A stretch of 22,010 nt of DNA from an uncultured Austwickia sp. (GCA_934678955.1 CAKUSI010000026.1:1-22010); one strand, 5' to 3'. Shown: positions 1-8,644, counted from the stretch's first letter. The notes: generated from the sequence alone by a model not told the origin. A program made the numbers and translations.

Positions 1-217
1 GGTCCGGTGGGTGTCAGGAGAGTCCGCTCGCGTGTGGTGGCCTGTCAGTGGGGGGAGTTCACCCGGTGCATCGAGAGTCCACCCGGCGTCCCGAGAGGCC
101 AGTAGAGGGCGGGAACGTACGGGTCCGTGCCGCGGCAACGCGTCCCGGCACATCGGCGGGCCCGCCCGGAGCCCCGAGCAGGCTCAGGGCCGGGCCTCAC
201 GATGAAAGCGCGCAGGT
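1..217. other. Non-coding left edge, no gene recognised
   Basis: No frame here resembles a known protein, and the possible reading frames are GC-rich shadows. It lies downstream of the aminotransferase stop on the minus strand, so its terminator would be expected here. I see only weak GC-rich inverted matches and no clear hairpin followed by a T run. A neighbouring gene may begin beyond the left edge. Confidence 0.4.
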
Positions 218-1579
218 TCAGAAGACCGTGACCAGCTCCCGCAGGGCGGCGGCGAGGCGTCGTGACTCCTCCGGGGTGTTGTAGAGCGCCGGCGTGACCC
301 GGACGACCTCCCCGGCGGCGACCCCACCGCGGCGCACGGTGAAGATGTTGTGCTTCTCCAGCAGCCACTTCGTGATCGCGGTCGAATCCTCCTTGCTCGT
401 GCGGCCCTGCAAACGGAACGCGGTGAGCGCCCCATACATCCGCTCGTCGTCCGGCGTGAGGATCTGCAGCCGGGGGATGTCCCGGCTCGGCGTCACCCAC
501 GCATCGCGCAGGTAGCGCAGCCGCGCCTGCTTGTTCTCGATCCCGACCGCCTCGTGGAAGGACAGCGCGGTGGAGATCGTCAGGGTGTTGGCGGTGTTGG
601 CCGTGCCCGTGTGGATGCGGGAGCGGATGTCGTCGGCGTCGAAGTCCTCGTCGGCCAGGTCGCGGTCGATGTCCGTGAGGCGGTCCTTGGCGATATACAT
701 CCAGCCGACCCCGAGCGGGCACCCCATCCACTTGTGGAAGTTGAACCCGACGAACGGAGCCTCCAGATCCCGCACGGCGAAGTCGAGCTGGCCCCACGAG
801 TGGGCCGCGTCGACGATCACGTCGACCCCGCGCTGGGCCGCCATCCGCGCGACCTCGGCCACGGGGATCACGAGGCCGGTCCGGTGCGACACGTGGGTGA
901 GGAGCAGCAGTTTGGCCCGCGGGTGGTCGGCGAGGAACGTCTCGTAGTAGCCGAGCACGTTGTCGTACGTGGCCGGCTCGGGGATGGCACCCTTCACCAC
1001 CGTGCAGCCGCGGCGCTCCGCCAGCCACTCGATGGCGTACTGCATCGAGTCGTAGTCGAGGTCCACATACAGGGCCTCGTCGCCCGGCCCGAGTTTGTTG
1101 TAGCCGGCGATCAGCTTCTGCAGCGCCTCCGTCGCCCCTCGGGTGAGCGCGACCTCGGAGACGTCGCACCCGGCGATCTGGGCGGTGCGCTGCCGCTGCC
1201 GCTCCCAGTCCGCGTCCATCTCTGTGCGCATGTAGTACGAGCTCCGCCGGGCGATCTCGTCGCCGCGGGCGCGGAACTCGGCCAGGACGACGTCGGGGAC
1301 GACGCCGAAGTAGCCGTTCTCGAGGTTGATGACCTCGCGGCTGACGTCGTACGAGCGGGCGACGCGGGCCCAGTACGCCTCGTCGCGCGCGAGCGCCGCG
1401 GGCGCGGTCTTCGGGGCCCGGGGCAGAGGACGCGGTTTCGAGGCGGCCTGCGCGTGGGCACCGGGAGTCGTGCCGGAGGAGGAGGTCAGGGCGTGCGCGG
1501 GGAGGCCGAAGGCGAGCGCGCCGACGGCGCCTCCGCCCATCCCGGCGAGGACGCCGCGGCGAGAGACAGGCGTGGACAT
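218..1579 (-). CDS. Tat-exported class V aminotransferase (isopenicillin N epimerase/CefD-like)
   Basis: A 453-residue PLP enzyme of the class V aminotransferase fold, the group of isopenicillin N epimerase and cysteine desulfurases. The PLP-binding lysine is K283 in FNFHKWMG, and the cofactor-binding aspartate is D257 in VDAAHSWGQ. The N-terminus is a twin-arginine signal (SRRGVL at residues 6-11), then a hydrophobic stretch ending near AHA, so export through Tat is predicted. An in-frame extension upstream exists, but the ATG at 1579 is preferred: AGGAGA lies six bases before it and the Tat signal begins there. The substrate cannot be read from sequence; epimerase, lyase or desulfurase chemistry are all possible. 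It lies 123 bp downstream of the DUF421 gene on the same strand, so they may be co-transcribed. Confidence 0.9.
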   Translation of the reverse strand: MSTPVSRRGVLAGMGGGAVGALAFGLPAHALTSSSGTTPGAHAQAASKPRPLPRAPKTAPAALARDEAYWARVARSYDVSREVINLENGYFGVVPDVVLAEFRARGDEIARRSSYYMRTEMDADWERQRQRTAQIAGCDVSEVALTRGATEALQKLIAGYNKLGPGDEALYVDLDYDSMQYAIEWLAERRGCTVVKGAIPEPATYDNVLGYYETFLADHPRAKLLLLTHVSHRTGLVIPVAEVARMAAQRGVDVIVDAAHSWGQLDFAVRDLEAPFVGFNFHKWMGCPLGVGWMYIAKDRLTDIDRDLADEDFDADDIRSRIHTGTANTANTLTISTALSFHEAVGIENKQARLRYLRDAWVTPSRDIPRLQILTPDDERMYGALTAFRLQGRTSKEDSTAITKWLLEKHNIFTVRRGGVAAGEVVRVTPALYNTPEESRRLAAALRELVTVF

Positions 1580-1702
1580 GGGGTTCTCCTGGGGGACAGG
1601 GGGAGTGGTACGCCTACTCGTACGCCGTGCCGGCGCTGCTCGGGCGTCGCGCGCCTGACGGGTCGGTGACATCGTGGCGAACGCGCTGCCGCGATCTCCC
1701 GA

Positions 1703-2332
1703 TCAACCGGAGGGGCCACGCCGGTCGAGCGCGGCGATCTGGTCTTTCAGCTCGGCGACAGCCGCCGCGAGATCGGCGCGGCTCACGTTCTGCTCGGTGG
1801 GTTCGAGATTCACGGTGACGCCGCCGACGGGGCTGATCGTGGCCGACGCCACCTCGCGGATGTCGTCCGCGCCCTGGTGGCGCAGCGCGAAGTCCAGCTC
1901 CTGGTGGCTGACCCCGAGGCGTCGCATGGCGTCCTCGTCGATCCGCCCGTGCTCCACCAGCGGTGTCGGCATCCCCTCGACGATCCAGCGCGCCCGGCGG
2001 CTGCCCAGCGTCAACCGGTCGAGGCCGGCGTTGAACGCCACGAGGACGACCGCCCCGAGTAGGCCGCCGGTCAGGGAGTTGTCGTCGCCGATGATCGCGT
2101 TCTGCACGACGTTGGACAGCAGCAGGACGACGACCAGGTCGAGGCTGTTCATCTGGGTCATCAGTCGCTTGCCGGCCACGCGGATGATGACCGCGATGCC
2201 CAGGTAGACGGCCACCGTGCGCAGCACCTTCTCCCCGGGCGGGATGCCCATGGAGATCAGGTCGGACCAGATGGGCGAGCTGTCGGCGGTGGGGAGGTGT
2301 GCCAGCAGGGGACTCACGAGAGCGAAGGTCAT
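1703..2332 (-). CDS. DUF421 (YetF-like) membrane protein
   Basis: A 209-residue protein with the DUF421/YetF layout. Three hydrophobic segments come first (around VLRTVAVYLGIAVIIRVAG, LDLVVVLLLSNVVQNAII and the following LLGAVVLVAFNAGL). A soluble C-terminal domain follows, with the family-typical stretches PTPLVEHGRID and the LGVSHQELDFALRHQG region. The C-terminus ends in a short charged helix. Members are found in many bacteria and their biochemical role is not settled; YetF is linked to spore and membrane biology in Bacillus. I chose the ATG at 2332. A longer frame could begin at a TTG at 2389, but that codon lies inside the inverted repeat at 2384-2416, so it is unlikely. The ribosome binding site is poor. 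It diverges from the DUF4143 ATPase. Confidence 0.85.
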   Translation of the reverse strand: MTFALVSPLLAHLPTADSSPIWSDLISMGIPPGEKVLRTVAVYLGIAVIIRVAGKRLMTQMNSLDLVVVLLLSNVVQNAIIGDDNSLTGGLLGAVVLVAFNAGLDRLTLGSRRARWIVEGMPTPLVEHGRIDEDAMRRLGVSHQELDFALRHQGADDIREVASATISPVGGVTVNLEPTEQNVSRADLAAAVAELKDQIAALDRRGPSG

Positions 2333-2383
2333 GCCCGACACGTTCGGCCCGCCCGTCGGCGCCGTCAACCGAATGACGGAACC

Positions 2384-2416
2384 GTGCAAATTTAAAATCT
2401 CGTGTTAAATTTGCAC
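2384..2416. promoter_or_regulatory. AT-rich perfect inverted repeat between divergent genes
   Basis: Arms GTGCAAATTTAA (2384-2395) and TTAAATTTGCAC (2405-2416) are perfect reverse complements over 12 bp, separated by nine bases. The right arm ends one base before the GTG start of the DUF4143 ATPase. The segment is strikingly AT-rich against the surrounding GC. TAAAAT at 2393-2398 resembles a -10 hexamer on the plus strand, which would give an almost leaderless mRNA. Similar AT-rich hexamers can be read on the minus strand towards the DUF421 gene. An operator, a bidirectional promoter or a recognition site for the adjacent protein are all possible. Confidence 0.7.
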
Positions 2417-2417
2417 C

Positions 2418-3608
2418 GTGATCGTCCGATGGGCCGAGAGCCAGCTCCGCGAGCGTCTGGCGGACTACTCGGCGGTGGCGTTGTTGGGGCCCCGCCAGGT
2501 CGGCAAGACCACGCTGGCACGAACGGTCGCCGAGTCGTGGCCGCAGTCCGTGTATCTCGACTTGGAGCGGCCTGCGGACCTCCGCCGGTTATCGGACGCG
2601 GACGCATACCTGCGCGCCCAATCGGGGCACCTGGTGGTCATCGACGAGGTCCACCGCGCGCCGGGGTTGTTCGAGGTGCTCCGCGGGGTGATCGACGACA
2701 ACCGTCGATTCGGCCATAAGACGGGGCAGTTCCTGTTGCTTGGATCCGCGTCCCTCGACCTCACTACCCTCAGCGCCGAGAGCCTCGCCGGCAGGCTCAG
2801 CTACCTCGACCTCGCCGGAATCAACGTGGACGAGGCCGCTCACGCCGGCTATGAGGAAGCCGACGTGTGGCTGCGGGGCGGCTTCCCCGACAGTCTGACG
2901 GCGCGCTCGGATGCCGTGTCTCTGCGGTGGCGCCTGGACCTGATCCGCAGCTATCTCGAGCGGGACATACCGATGTTTGCCCCCCGGCTTCCGGCGCACA
3001 CGCTTCGCCGGCTGTGGACGATGGTCGCGCACACCAGCGGCGGTCTCCTCAACGCGAGTCGCCTCGCCGCGGGACTGGGCGTGAGCAGCCCGACCGTCGA
3101 CCGCTACCTCGATCTGCTCGCGGATCTCGGCCTGGTGCGCCGCGTGAGTCCGTGGCATCTCAACATCGGAAAGCGGATCACGAAGGCGCCGAAGGTGTTC
3201 GTCCGCGACACCGGGCTGCTGCACGCCCTCCTCGAGATCGAGTCGCACCACGACCTCGCGGGGCACCCTGCAGTGGGGTCCAGTTTCGAGAGCCTGGTCG
3301 TGGAGACGCTGATCGACGCGGTCGGCGACGGGTATGGAGCCCATCACTACCGCACCAGCACGGGGGACGGGGTCGATCTCGTGCTGGTCGCCGGTGGCAG
3401 GCCGCGGATCGCCATCGAGGCGAAGCGATCAACGTCACCGACCGTCAGCGCGGGATTCCACCGTGCGTGCGCTGACCTGGAGGTTCCGCACCGGTATGTC
3501 GTCCACCCCAGCACGGGCGAGGGTCCCTATCCCGTGGGCGAGGGTGCGGTGGCCATCGGGTTGACCGAACTGGTCCGACTCCTGCGTGACGAGAGCGCCG
3601 GGAGGTAG
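2418..3608 (+). CDS. AAA_14/DUF4143 family ATPase
   Basis: A 396-residue protein of the AAA_14-DUF4143 family, a widespread group of ATPases of unknown function often found as solitary, mobile-looking genes. Walker A is GPRQVGKTT with K30 and Walker B is LVVIDE with D76-E77. GSAS near residue 112 fits sensor 1, and a winged-helix-like middle ([22 protein letters not shown]) follows. The C-terminal domain has nuclease-fold signatures: E291 in GSSFES, D320 in DGVDLVLV and E334-A-K336 in IEAKRS, the pattern of a PD-(D/E)XK core. The GTG start has no Shine-Dalgarno because an inverted repeat ends one base upstream, so leaderless translation is likely. No partner gene is visible; ilvD follows at 134 bp on the same strand. 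Confidence 0.88.
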   Translation: MIVRWAESQLRERLADYSAVALLGPRQVGKTTLARTVAESWPQSVYLDLERPADLRRLSDADAYLRAQSGHLVVIDEVHRAPGLFEVLRGVIDDNRRFGHKTGQFLLLGSASLDLTTLSAESLAGRLSYLDLAGINVDEAAHAGYEEADVWLRGGFPDSLTARSDAVSLRWRLDLIRSYLERDIPMFAPRLPAHTLRRLWTMVAHTSGGLLNASRLAAGLGVSSPTVDRYLDLLADLGLVRRVSPWHLNIGKRITKAPKVFVRDTGLLHALLEIESHHDLAGHPAVGSSFESLVVETLIDAVGDGYGAHHYRTSTGDGVDLVLVAGGRPRIAIEAKRSTSPTVSAGFHRACADLEVPHRYVVHPSTGEGPYPVGEGAVAIGLTELVRLLRDESAGR

Positions 3609-3741
3609 GGCAGCGGAATGCCCACCCGGAGAAGAGGTGGGAGGGCCACGCCGGCCGGACGTCGGCGTCGTCCGAGGGCCTGTGAGGCGCGACCAGCCGA
3701 GGGCTAGCCTGGAGCGGACCGCTCGCGACCAGGAGGACCAC

Positions 3742-5595
3742 ATGCCGCAACTCCGCTCCCGGACGACCACCCACGGGCGCAACATGGCCGGGGCGCGGGC
3801 CCTGTGGCGGGCCACGGGCATGACCGAGTCGGACTTCGGCAAGCCCATCGTGGCGGTGGCGAACAGCTTCACCCAGTTCGTGCCCGGCCACGTGCACCTG
3901 CAGGACATGGGGCAGCTGGTGGCGGGAGCGATCGCCGAGGCGGGCGGGGTCGGGCGGGAGTTCGACACGATCGCGGTCGACGACGGGATCGCGATGGGCC
4001 ACCACGGGATGCTCTACTCCCTCCCGAGCCGGGAGATCATCGCCGACAGCGTCGAATACATGGTCAACGCGCACGCCGCGGACGCCCTCGTATGCATCTC
4101 CAACTGCGACAAGATCACCCCCGGCATGCTGCTGGCGGCGCTGCGCCTCAACATCCCGACCGTCTTCGTCTCCGGCGGCCCGATGGAGGCGGGCAAGGCG
4201 ATCATCGACCCGGGCGGCACCGCGACCACCCGGCTCGACCTCATCGACGCGATGATCGACGCGGTCGACCCGAACATCTCCGATGCCCAGATCGAGACCG
4301 TCGAGCGGTCCGCCTGTCCCACCTGCGGCTCCTGCTCGGGCATGTTCACCGCCAACTCGATGAACTGCCTCACCGAGGTGCTCGGCCTCTCCCTGCCCGG
4401 CAACGGCTCCACCCTGGCGACCGCGGCGGCCCGCCGCGACCTGTTCCTGCGCGCCGGGCGGCTCGTGGTGGACCTGGCCAAGCGCTACTACACCGGGGAC
4501 ACCACCCCCGGCGACGAGTCGGTGCTCCCGCGCAGCATCGCCACCAAAGCGGCGTTCGAGAACGCCATGCGGGTGGACATCGCGATGGGCGGGTCCACCA
4601 ACACCGTGCTGCACCTGCTGGCCGCCGCGCAGGAGGCGGGCGTCGACTTCGACCAGGGCGACATCGACGCGCTCTCCCGCGTGACCCCCTGCCTGTGCAA
4701 GGTGGCGCCGAACACGCACGACTACTACATGGAGGACGTCCACCGGGCCGGCGGGATCGCCGCCATCATCGGCGAGCTGGACCGCGGCGGCATGATGGAC
4801 CGGTCCGTGCACGCGGTGCACAGCCCGAGCCTGGACGCCTGGTTGGCTGACTGGGACATTCGCAGCGGGAGCGCCACGCCCGAGGCGATCGAGCTGTTCC
4901 ACGCCGCCCCGGGTGGCGTGCGCACGACCGAGGCGTTCTCCTCCACCAACCGCTGGGCCAGCCTGGACACCGACGCGGAGGGCGGCTGCATCCGGTCGGT
5001 GGAACATGCGTACACCGCCGACGGCGGCCTGGCGATTCTCACGGGCAATCTGGCCCCGGACGGTTGCATCGTCAAGACGGCAGGCGTGCCCGAGCACCAG
5101 TGGACGTTCTCCGGGCCGGCGAAGGTCGCCGAGTCCCAGGAGGACGCGGTGTCGATGATCCTGAACGGCCAGATCGTGGCCGGTGACGTCGTCGTCGTCC
5201 GGTATGAGGGCCCCAAGGGCGGCCCCGGCATGCAGGAGATGCTCTACCCCACGAGCTACCTCAAGGGCGTGGGCCTCGGGCCGCAGTGCGCGCTGATCAC
5301 CGACGGGCGGTTCTCCGGAGGCTCCTCCGGGCTGTCGGTCGGCCACGTCTCCCCGGAGGCGGCCTCCGGCGGCACGATCGGGCTGGTGCGCGACGGGGAC
5401 GTCATCGAGTTCGACATCCCGGGGCGTCGCGTCGAGCTCAAGGTGAGCGAGGAGGAGCTGGCGGCACGCCGGGCGGCTCAGGACCAGGCGGGCTGGCGCC
5501 CGGCCGACCGGGATCGCGAGGTGTCGGTCGCGCTGAAGATCTTCGCGCGCTTCGCCCAGTCGGCCGACAAGGGCGCGGCGCGGAGGTTCGACTGA
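3742..5595 (+). CDS. ilvD: Dihydroxy-acid dehydratase
   Basis: A 617-residue IlvD, which dehydrates 2,3-dihydroxy-isovalerate and dihydroxy-methylvalerate to the 2-keto acids of valine and isoleucine synthesis, in the cytoplasm. Cysteines C118 and C122 (CISNC) and C192, C195 and C198 (SACPTCGSC) are present; C122 and C195 match the cluster ligands of the E. coli enzyme. The second IlvD/Edd signature, [19 protein letters not shown], is near residues 522-540. The N-terminal motif is [13 protein letters not shown], with glycine where the Mycobacterium [2Fe-2S] type has a third cysteine. It therefore belongs to the long E. coli-like clade, expected to carry an oxygen-sensitive [4Fe-4S] cluster. 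The ATG at 3742 follows AGGAGGA at 3731. No other ilv gene is adjacent. Its stop overlaps the start of the J-domain gene. Confidence 0.97.
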   Translation: MPQLRSRTTTHGRNMAGARALWRATGMTESDFGKPIVAVANSFTQFVPGHVHLQDMGQLVAGAIAEAGGVGREFDTIAVDDGIAMGHHGMLYSLPSREIIADSVEYMVNAHAADALVCISNCDKITPGMLLAALRLNIPTVFVSGGPMEAGKAIIDPGGTATTRLDLIDAMIDAVDPNISDAQIETVERSACPTCGSCSGMFTANSMNCLTEVLGLSLPGNGSTLATAAARRDLFLRAGRLVVDLAKRYYTGDTTPGDESVLPRSIATKAAFENAMRVDIAMGGSTNTVLHLLAAAQEAGVDFDQGDIDALSRVTPCLCKVAPNTHDYYMEDVHRAGGIAAIIGELDRGGMMDRSVHAVHSPSLDAWLADWDIRSGSATPEAIELFHAAPGGVRTTEAFSSTNRWASLDTDAEGGCIRSVEHAYTADGGLAILTGNLAPDGCIVKTAGVPEHQWTFSGPAKVAESQEDAVSMILNGQIVAGDVVVVRYEGPKGGPGMQEMLYPTSYLKGVGLGPQCALITDGRFSGGSSGLSVGHVSPEAASGGTIGLVRDGDVIEFDIPGRRVELKVSEEELAARRAAQDQAGWRPADRDREVSVALKIFARFAQSADKGAARRFD

Positions 5596-5945
5596 CTGCC
5601 GGCGGATCCCGGCGGGGGAACTCGACGCCCGGGGAGCCTTCGTACTACGACCTTCTCGGGGTGGACCGGCACGCGCGCCTGGCGGAGATCCGGGCGGCCT
5701 ACCGGCGGCTGATGCGCTCCGAACACCCCGACCTGGGAGGCCGCGCCGACCACGACGCGGCCACCCGCCTCAACGAGGCCTACGCGACGTTGTCGGACCT
5801 GCACGCCCGGGCGCAGTACGACCTGCAGCTCACCGAATGCGTCGCGGCCGCGTCGTTGCCCGAGCCGTCCCGCTTCGCGCCCCCGTCGGAGGCGTACGGC
5901 GGGTACGACGAGGGGTGCTGGGACCTGCCGGACTGGCCGCGCTGA
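5592..5945 (+). CDS. Small J-domain (DnaJ-like) protein with probable CTG start
   Basis: A 117-residue protein whose first two thirds form a J domain: [20 protein letters not shown] (helix I-II) followed by the HPD tripeptide at 45-47, then [18 protein letters not shown] domains stimulate the ATPase of Hsp70. There is no glycine-rich region and no zinc-finger domain, so it is a minimal type III J protein with an acidic, aromatic C-terminus. No ATG, GTG or TTG lies between the ilvD end and helix I. The only suitable codon is CTG at 5592, which overlaps the ilvD stop as CTGA and has GGAGG five bases upstream at 5582-5586. Translation would be coupled to ilvD. The next ATG, at RLMRSEHPD, would remove helix I. 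Confidence 0.8.
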   Translation: MTAGGSRRGNSTPGEPSYYDLLGVDRHARLAEIRAAYRRLMRSEHPDLGGRADHDAATRLNEAYATLSDLHARAQYDLQLTECVAAASLPEPSRFAPPSEAYGGYDEGCWDLPDWPR

Positions 5946-5996
5946 GCCGTCGGCCAGGCCGGCGGGTCAAGGCTCGACCAGCCCGGCGGGCGACGC

Positions 5997-6530
5997 TCAG
6001 ACGGAGCTCGGCGTGGTCTCCACGGGGCCGCGGACGGCGACCTTGCCCATGTAGGCGTTCAGGTGGAACAGGGCCTGACCCGTGTCACCCGTGAAGGCGG
6101 CCAGCTTGGCCTGGTCGAGCACCCCCCGGAAGAGGACCTCCTCCTCGCGCTGCTCGGCGATGAACCACTGCATGACGTTGAACGTGTTGAAGTCCCGGGA
6201 CTTCAGCGCGAGCTCGGCGAGGTTGTTGATGCTGTCGGTCACCTTCTGCTCATGCGCGTACGCCGCCTCGATGACCTCCAGCAGCGAGTCGTAGTCCTTG
6301 CGCGGCGCGGGGACGCCGCTGATCGAGACGTCGGCGTCGCACTCGAAGAGGTACTGCACGATCTTGTCGCGGTGCATGAACTCCTCGGAGACGTGCCGGC
6401 GGAAGAAGGCCGCCGCCCCGTCCAATCCCTCGGCCTCGCACCAGGCACACATCTGCAGGTAGAGGTTGGAGGAGTACAGCTCGTCGGTCATCTGCTGGTT
6501 GAGCGCCTCGACGATCTCGGCAGTGGGCAT
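5997..6530 (-). CDS. Ferritin (non-haem, FtnA-type)
   Basis: A 177-residue ferritin that oxidises Fe(II) and stores iron in a 24-subunit cytoplasmic shell. The ferroxidase-site residues are all visible: E17 (TDELY), E50 and H53 (SEEFMHRDK), E94 (YAHEQKV), and Q127 with E130 (WFIAEQREEE). Length matches classical ferritin rather than bacterioferritin, and I see no haem-ligand methionine at the usual dimer-interface place. The ATG at 6530 follows GGAAGGA about seven bases upstream; the long in-frame extension before it is not needed. The gene diverges from the class I/II aminotransferase across 145 bp and converges on the J-domain gene across 51 bp. No iron-regulator box was found in the divergent region. 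Confidence 0.96.
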   Translation of the reverse strand: MPTAEIVEALNQQMTDELYSSNLYLQMCAWCEAEGLDGAAAFFRRHVSEEFMHRDKIVQYLFECDADVSISGVPAPRKDYDSLLEVIEAAYAHEQKVTDSINNLAELALKSRDFNTFNVMQWFIAEQREEEVLFRGVLDQAKLAAFTGDTGQALFHLNAYMGKVAVRGPVETTPSSV

Positions 6531-6625
6531 GGTCGATAGTCCTTCCGTCACTTTGGGAAATCCTCCATGGGGCCGGGTTCCTCGCGTGGGGATCCTCACG
6601 GCATCCACGGGGCGTGCTGCGAGCG

Positions 6626-6631
6626 ATTCTA
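6626..6631 (-). promoter_or_regulatory. Possible -10 element for ferritin
   Basis: Reading the minus strand gives TAGAAT, one mismatch from TATAAT, about 96 bases upstream of the ferritin start, in an otherwise GC-rich stretch. No convincing -35 hexamer lies at 16-18 bp. This would leave a leader of roughly 85-90 nt. It is a weak call from position and composition only. Confidence 0.25.
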
Positions 6632-6675
6632 ACCCGGGCCGCTGGCAGGCCCGCGGGGCCAGGCAGGATATGCCC

Positions 6676-7878
6676 ATGAGCGCGAGGAGGACCGGTCCCG
6701 GCGGCGAGGAGGGCTGGGTGCGGCGTTCGGCGCGCGGGCGGGTCGAACCGTTCCACGTCATGGAACTGCTCAAGGCCGCGAACGAGCGGGCCGTGACCCA
6801 TGGCGACGTGATCACCTTGTGCGCGGGGCAGCCGTCGACCGCGGCGCCGCGACCGGCGCGGGAGGCGGCGGCGCGGGCTCTGGCGGACGGCGCGGTGCTC
6901 GGCTACACCGACGCCGTCGGGATCCCTGCGCTGCGGGAGGCGATCGCGGCGCACCACGCGACGTCGTATGGGCTGACCGTCGATCCCGCCCAGGTCGTGG
7001 TGACGACCGGTTCCTCGGCCGCGTTCACCGCCCTCTTCCTCGCGGCCTTCGACGTCGGGGATGTGGTCGTGATGGCCCGGCCGGGCTATCCGGCCTACCG
7101 CAACACGCTCGGGGCACTCGGCTGTTCCGTGGTGGAGATCGGCTGCGGGTCGTCCGTGCGATTCCAGCCGACGGTCGGTCTGCTGGAGGACGTGAGCGCC
7201 GAGCTCGGGTCGCCTCCGGCGGGGCTCATCGTCGCCTCGCCCGCGAACCCAACCGGCACGGTCATCGACGCCGCCGAGCTGGCGGCGATCGCGCGCTGGT
7301 GCGAGGCGCACGGGACGCTCCTGATCAGCGACGAGATCTATCACGGGGTGACCTACGGCGCGAGCGTCGCCAGTGCTTGGGAGACCTCGCGGAGCAGCGT
7401 GCTGGTCGGTTCGATGAGCAAGTACTTCTCGATGACCGGGTGGCGGGTGGGCTGGCTGGTCCTGCCGCGGCCGCTGGTGCGTCCTGTCGAGCTGCTGGTC
7501 GGGAACCTGAACATCTGCGCACCGGCGATCTGCCAGGTCGCCGCGGTGGCCGCGTTCTCCGCCGAGGCGCAGAGCGAGCTGCGAGGGCACGTCGCCCGTT
7601 ATGCCGCGAACCGCGACCTGCTGCTGCGCCGCGCGCCCGAGCTCGGGATCACCCGGATGGCACCGCCGGACGGGGCCTTCTATCTGTACACCGACGTGTC
7701 TCACCTGACCGACGACTCGATGGCCTGGACGAGGCAGGTCCTGGCGGACACCGGGGTGGCGCTCACCCCCGGGGCGGACTTCGACACCGCCCGGGGGCAC
7801 CGCTACGTCCGGATGAGCTTCGCCGGAGGCACCGACGAGGTCGACGAGGCGATGACCCGGCTGGCCGCGTACGTCTGA
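6676..7878 (+). CDS. PLP-dependent aminotransferase, class I/II
   Basis: A 400-residue fold-type I aminotransferase. The active-site lysine is in SMSKYFSMTGWRVGW, the family motif for aspartate-type aminotransferases. SPANPTGT and ISDEIYHG supply the asparagine and the aspartate-tyrosine pair that bind PLP, and RMSFAG near the C-terminus carries the carboxylate-binding arginine. The closest pattern is the alanine/aspartate-like group; substrate preference cannot be read. I chose the ATG at 6676 because AGGA lies seven bases before it. The ATG at 6670 is only one base from that site. It is divergent from ferritin and has no partner gene, so its pathway is unclear. Confidence 0.92.
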   Translation: MSARRTGPGGEEGWVRRSARGRVEPFHVMELLKAANERAVTHGDVITLCAGQPSTAAPRPAREAAARALADGAVLGYTDAVGIPALREAIAAHHATSYGLTVDPAQVVVTTGSSAAFTALFLAAFDVGDVVVMARPGYPAYRNTLGALGCSVVEIGCGSSVRFQPTVGLLEDVSAELGSPPAGLIVASPANPTGTVIDAAELAAIARWCEAHGTLLISDEIYHGVTYGASVASAWETSRSSVLVGSMSKYFSMTGWRVGWLVLPRPLVRPVELLVGNLNICAPAICQVAAVAAFSAEAQSELRGHVARYAANRDLLLRRAPELGITRMAPPDGAFYLYTDVSHLTDDSMAWTRQVLADTGVALTPGADFDTARGHRYVRMSFAGGTDEVDEAMTRLAAYV

Positions 7879-8221
7879 ACCGTCGCGCGTCCCCGGCCCC
7901 TCCCGCCGTCCGAATCCAGGGCGCGAGGCCCGGCCGGTGTCCGCCATGTGGACTTCCCCGGTGCGGTGATCGGCGTTCACGGCGTGCCTGGTCACCGAGA
8001 GTGTCTGCGAGTTCATGGCGTTCGTCGGCCACTGTGAAGTGCCCGACACCTGGGGGCTGGACGGGCGTATCACTCGATCGGCGGGGTAAGACTCTGGTGG
8101 TGAGTGGTGAGAACGGCGGCCGGGAACACCGGTGGTCGTACCCGCGTTCATCGAACGGCCGCGGTGGCCGACGTCGGGTCCTTGCGCCGGTCAAGGACCA
8201 GCAGTCAGAAGGGATTCGTCC
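7879..8221. other. 343-bp intergenic stretch without a gene
   Basis: No frame resembles a protein family. GGGTAA at 8084-8089 looks like the -10 of general-stress sigma promoters of actinobacteria, but the matching GTTT-type -35 is poor (GTAT at 8067, spacing 13), so I do not call a promoter. The antitoxin gene follows with AGAAGGG as its ribosome binding site at 8207-8213. I see no terminator for the aminotransferase. Confidence 0.4.
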
Positions 8222-8632
8222 ATGAGTTTTGTCAAGGATCTGCAGAAGGCGGCCGAGAGCGCCCTCCGGGAGGGCACGAAGGTCGCGAAGCAGGCGAGCA
8301 CCAAGGTGGGTCAGGTGGCCCACGAGAACCGGGCCAAGATCGACTCCGTGATCGACAAGGCCGGCAAGGTGGTGGACGACAAGACCGGCGGGAAGTACTC
8401 CTCGACGATCGCCAACGTGAAGGCCCAGGCCGCCAAGGGCGTGGACCTGGTCGAGCGGCAGCGCTCCTCCAAGACGGACGCGCAGGCCCCCACCGACGGC
8501 CCGCAGGACTCTCTCTGGGAGGGCACGAACGAGCCGGGCAACCCGGACGCGTATGACGCCTCCCGCGACGCGGCGGCCGGCAAGCCCGTGGGTGAGCCGG
8601 GCAAGAACGAGTCGGGCACCTCGACTCCCTGA
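8222..8632 (+). CDS. MT0933-like (Rv0909-type) antitoxin protein, no toxin visible
   Basis: A 136-residue hydrophilic, lysine- and alanine-rich protein. Residues 1-75 fit the MT0933_antitox family: MSFVKDLQKAAE, then DSVIDKAGKVVDDKTGGKY. In Mycobacterium this family is annotated as the antitoxin of a pair whose toxin is an SRPBCC-fold protein encoded next door (Rv0909-Rv0910). Here the upstream gene is an aminotransferase and the downstream gene is a convergent phosphotransferase, so no partner lies in this window. The C-terminal 60 residues are disordered, with SLWEGTNEPGNPDAYDASRD. The ATG at 8222 follows AGAAGGG. A role as a stress-induced protein unrelated to toxins is an equal possibility. 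A perfect palindrome just after the stop probably ends its transcript. Confidence 0.8.
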   Translation: MSFVKDLQKAAESALREGTKVAKQASTKVGQVAHENRAKIDSVIDKAGKVVDDKTGGKYSSTIANVKAQAAKGVDLVERQRSSKTDAQAPTDGPQDSLWEGTNEPGNPDAYDASRDAAAGKPVGEPGKNESGTSTP

Positions 8633-8644
8633 TTGCGACGTAGC

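Noticed and set aside
45..1169. Long minus-strand open frame over the class V aminotransferase
   Set aside because: Arg/Pro/Gly-rich shadow of the real gene in another frame; no family pattern.
350..1669. Long plus-strand open frame antisense to the aminotransferase
   Set aside because: The mirrored gene has a PLP motif, a Tat signal and a ribosome site; this frame has none.
1709..3665. GGGCCACGCCGG occurring both in the DUF421 gene end and after the DUF4143 gene, as possible element ends
   Set aside because: Matches of 12-13 bp are expected by chance in a 22-kb GC-rich sequence; no target duplication or inverted ends.
3445..5346. 633-codon frame antisense to ilvD
   Set aside because: His/Arg/Gly-rich composition typical of antisense frames in GC-rich DNA.
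8084..8089. GGGTAA as a stress-sigma promoter for the antitoxin gene
   Set aside because: No adequate -35 element at the required distance.
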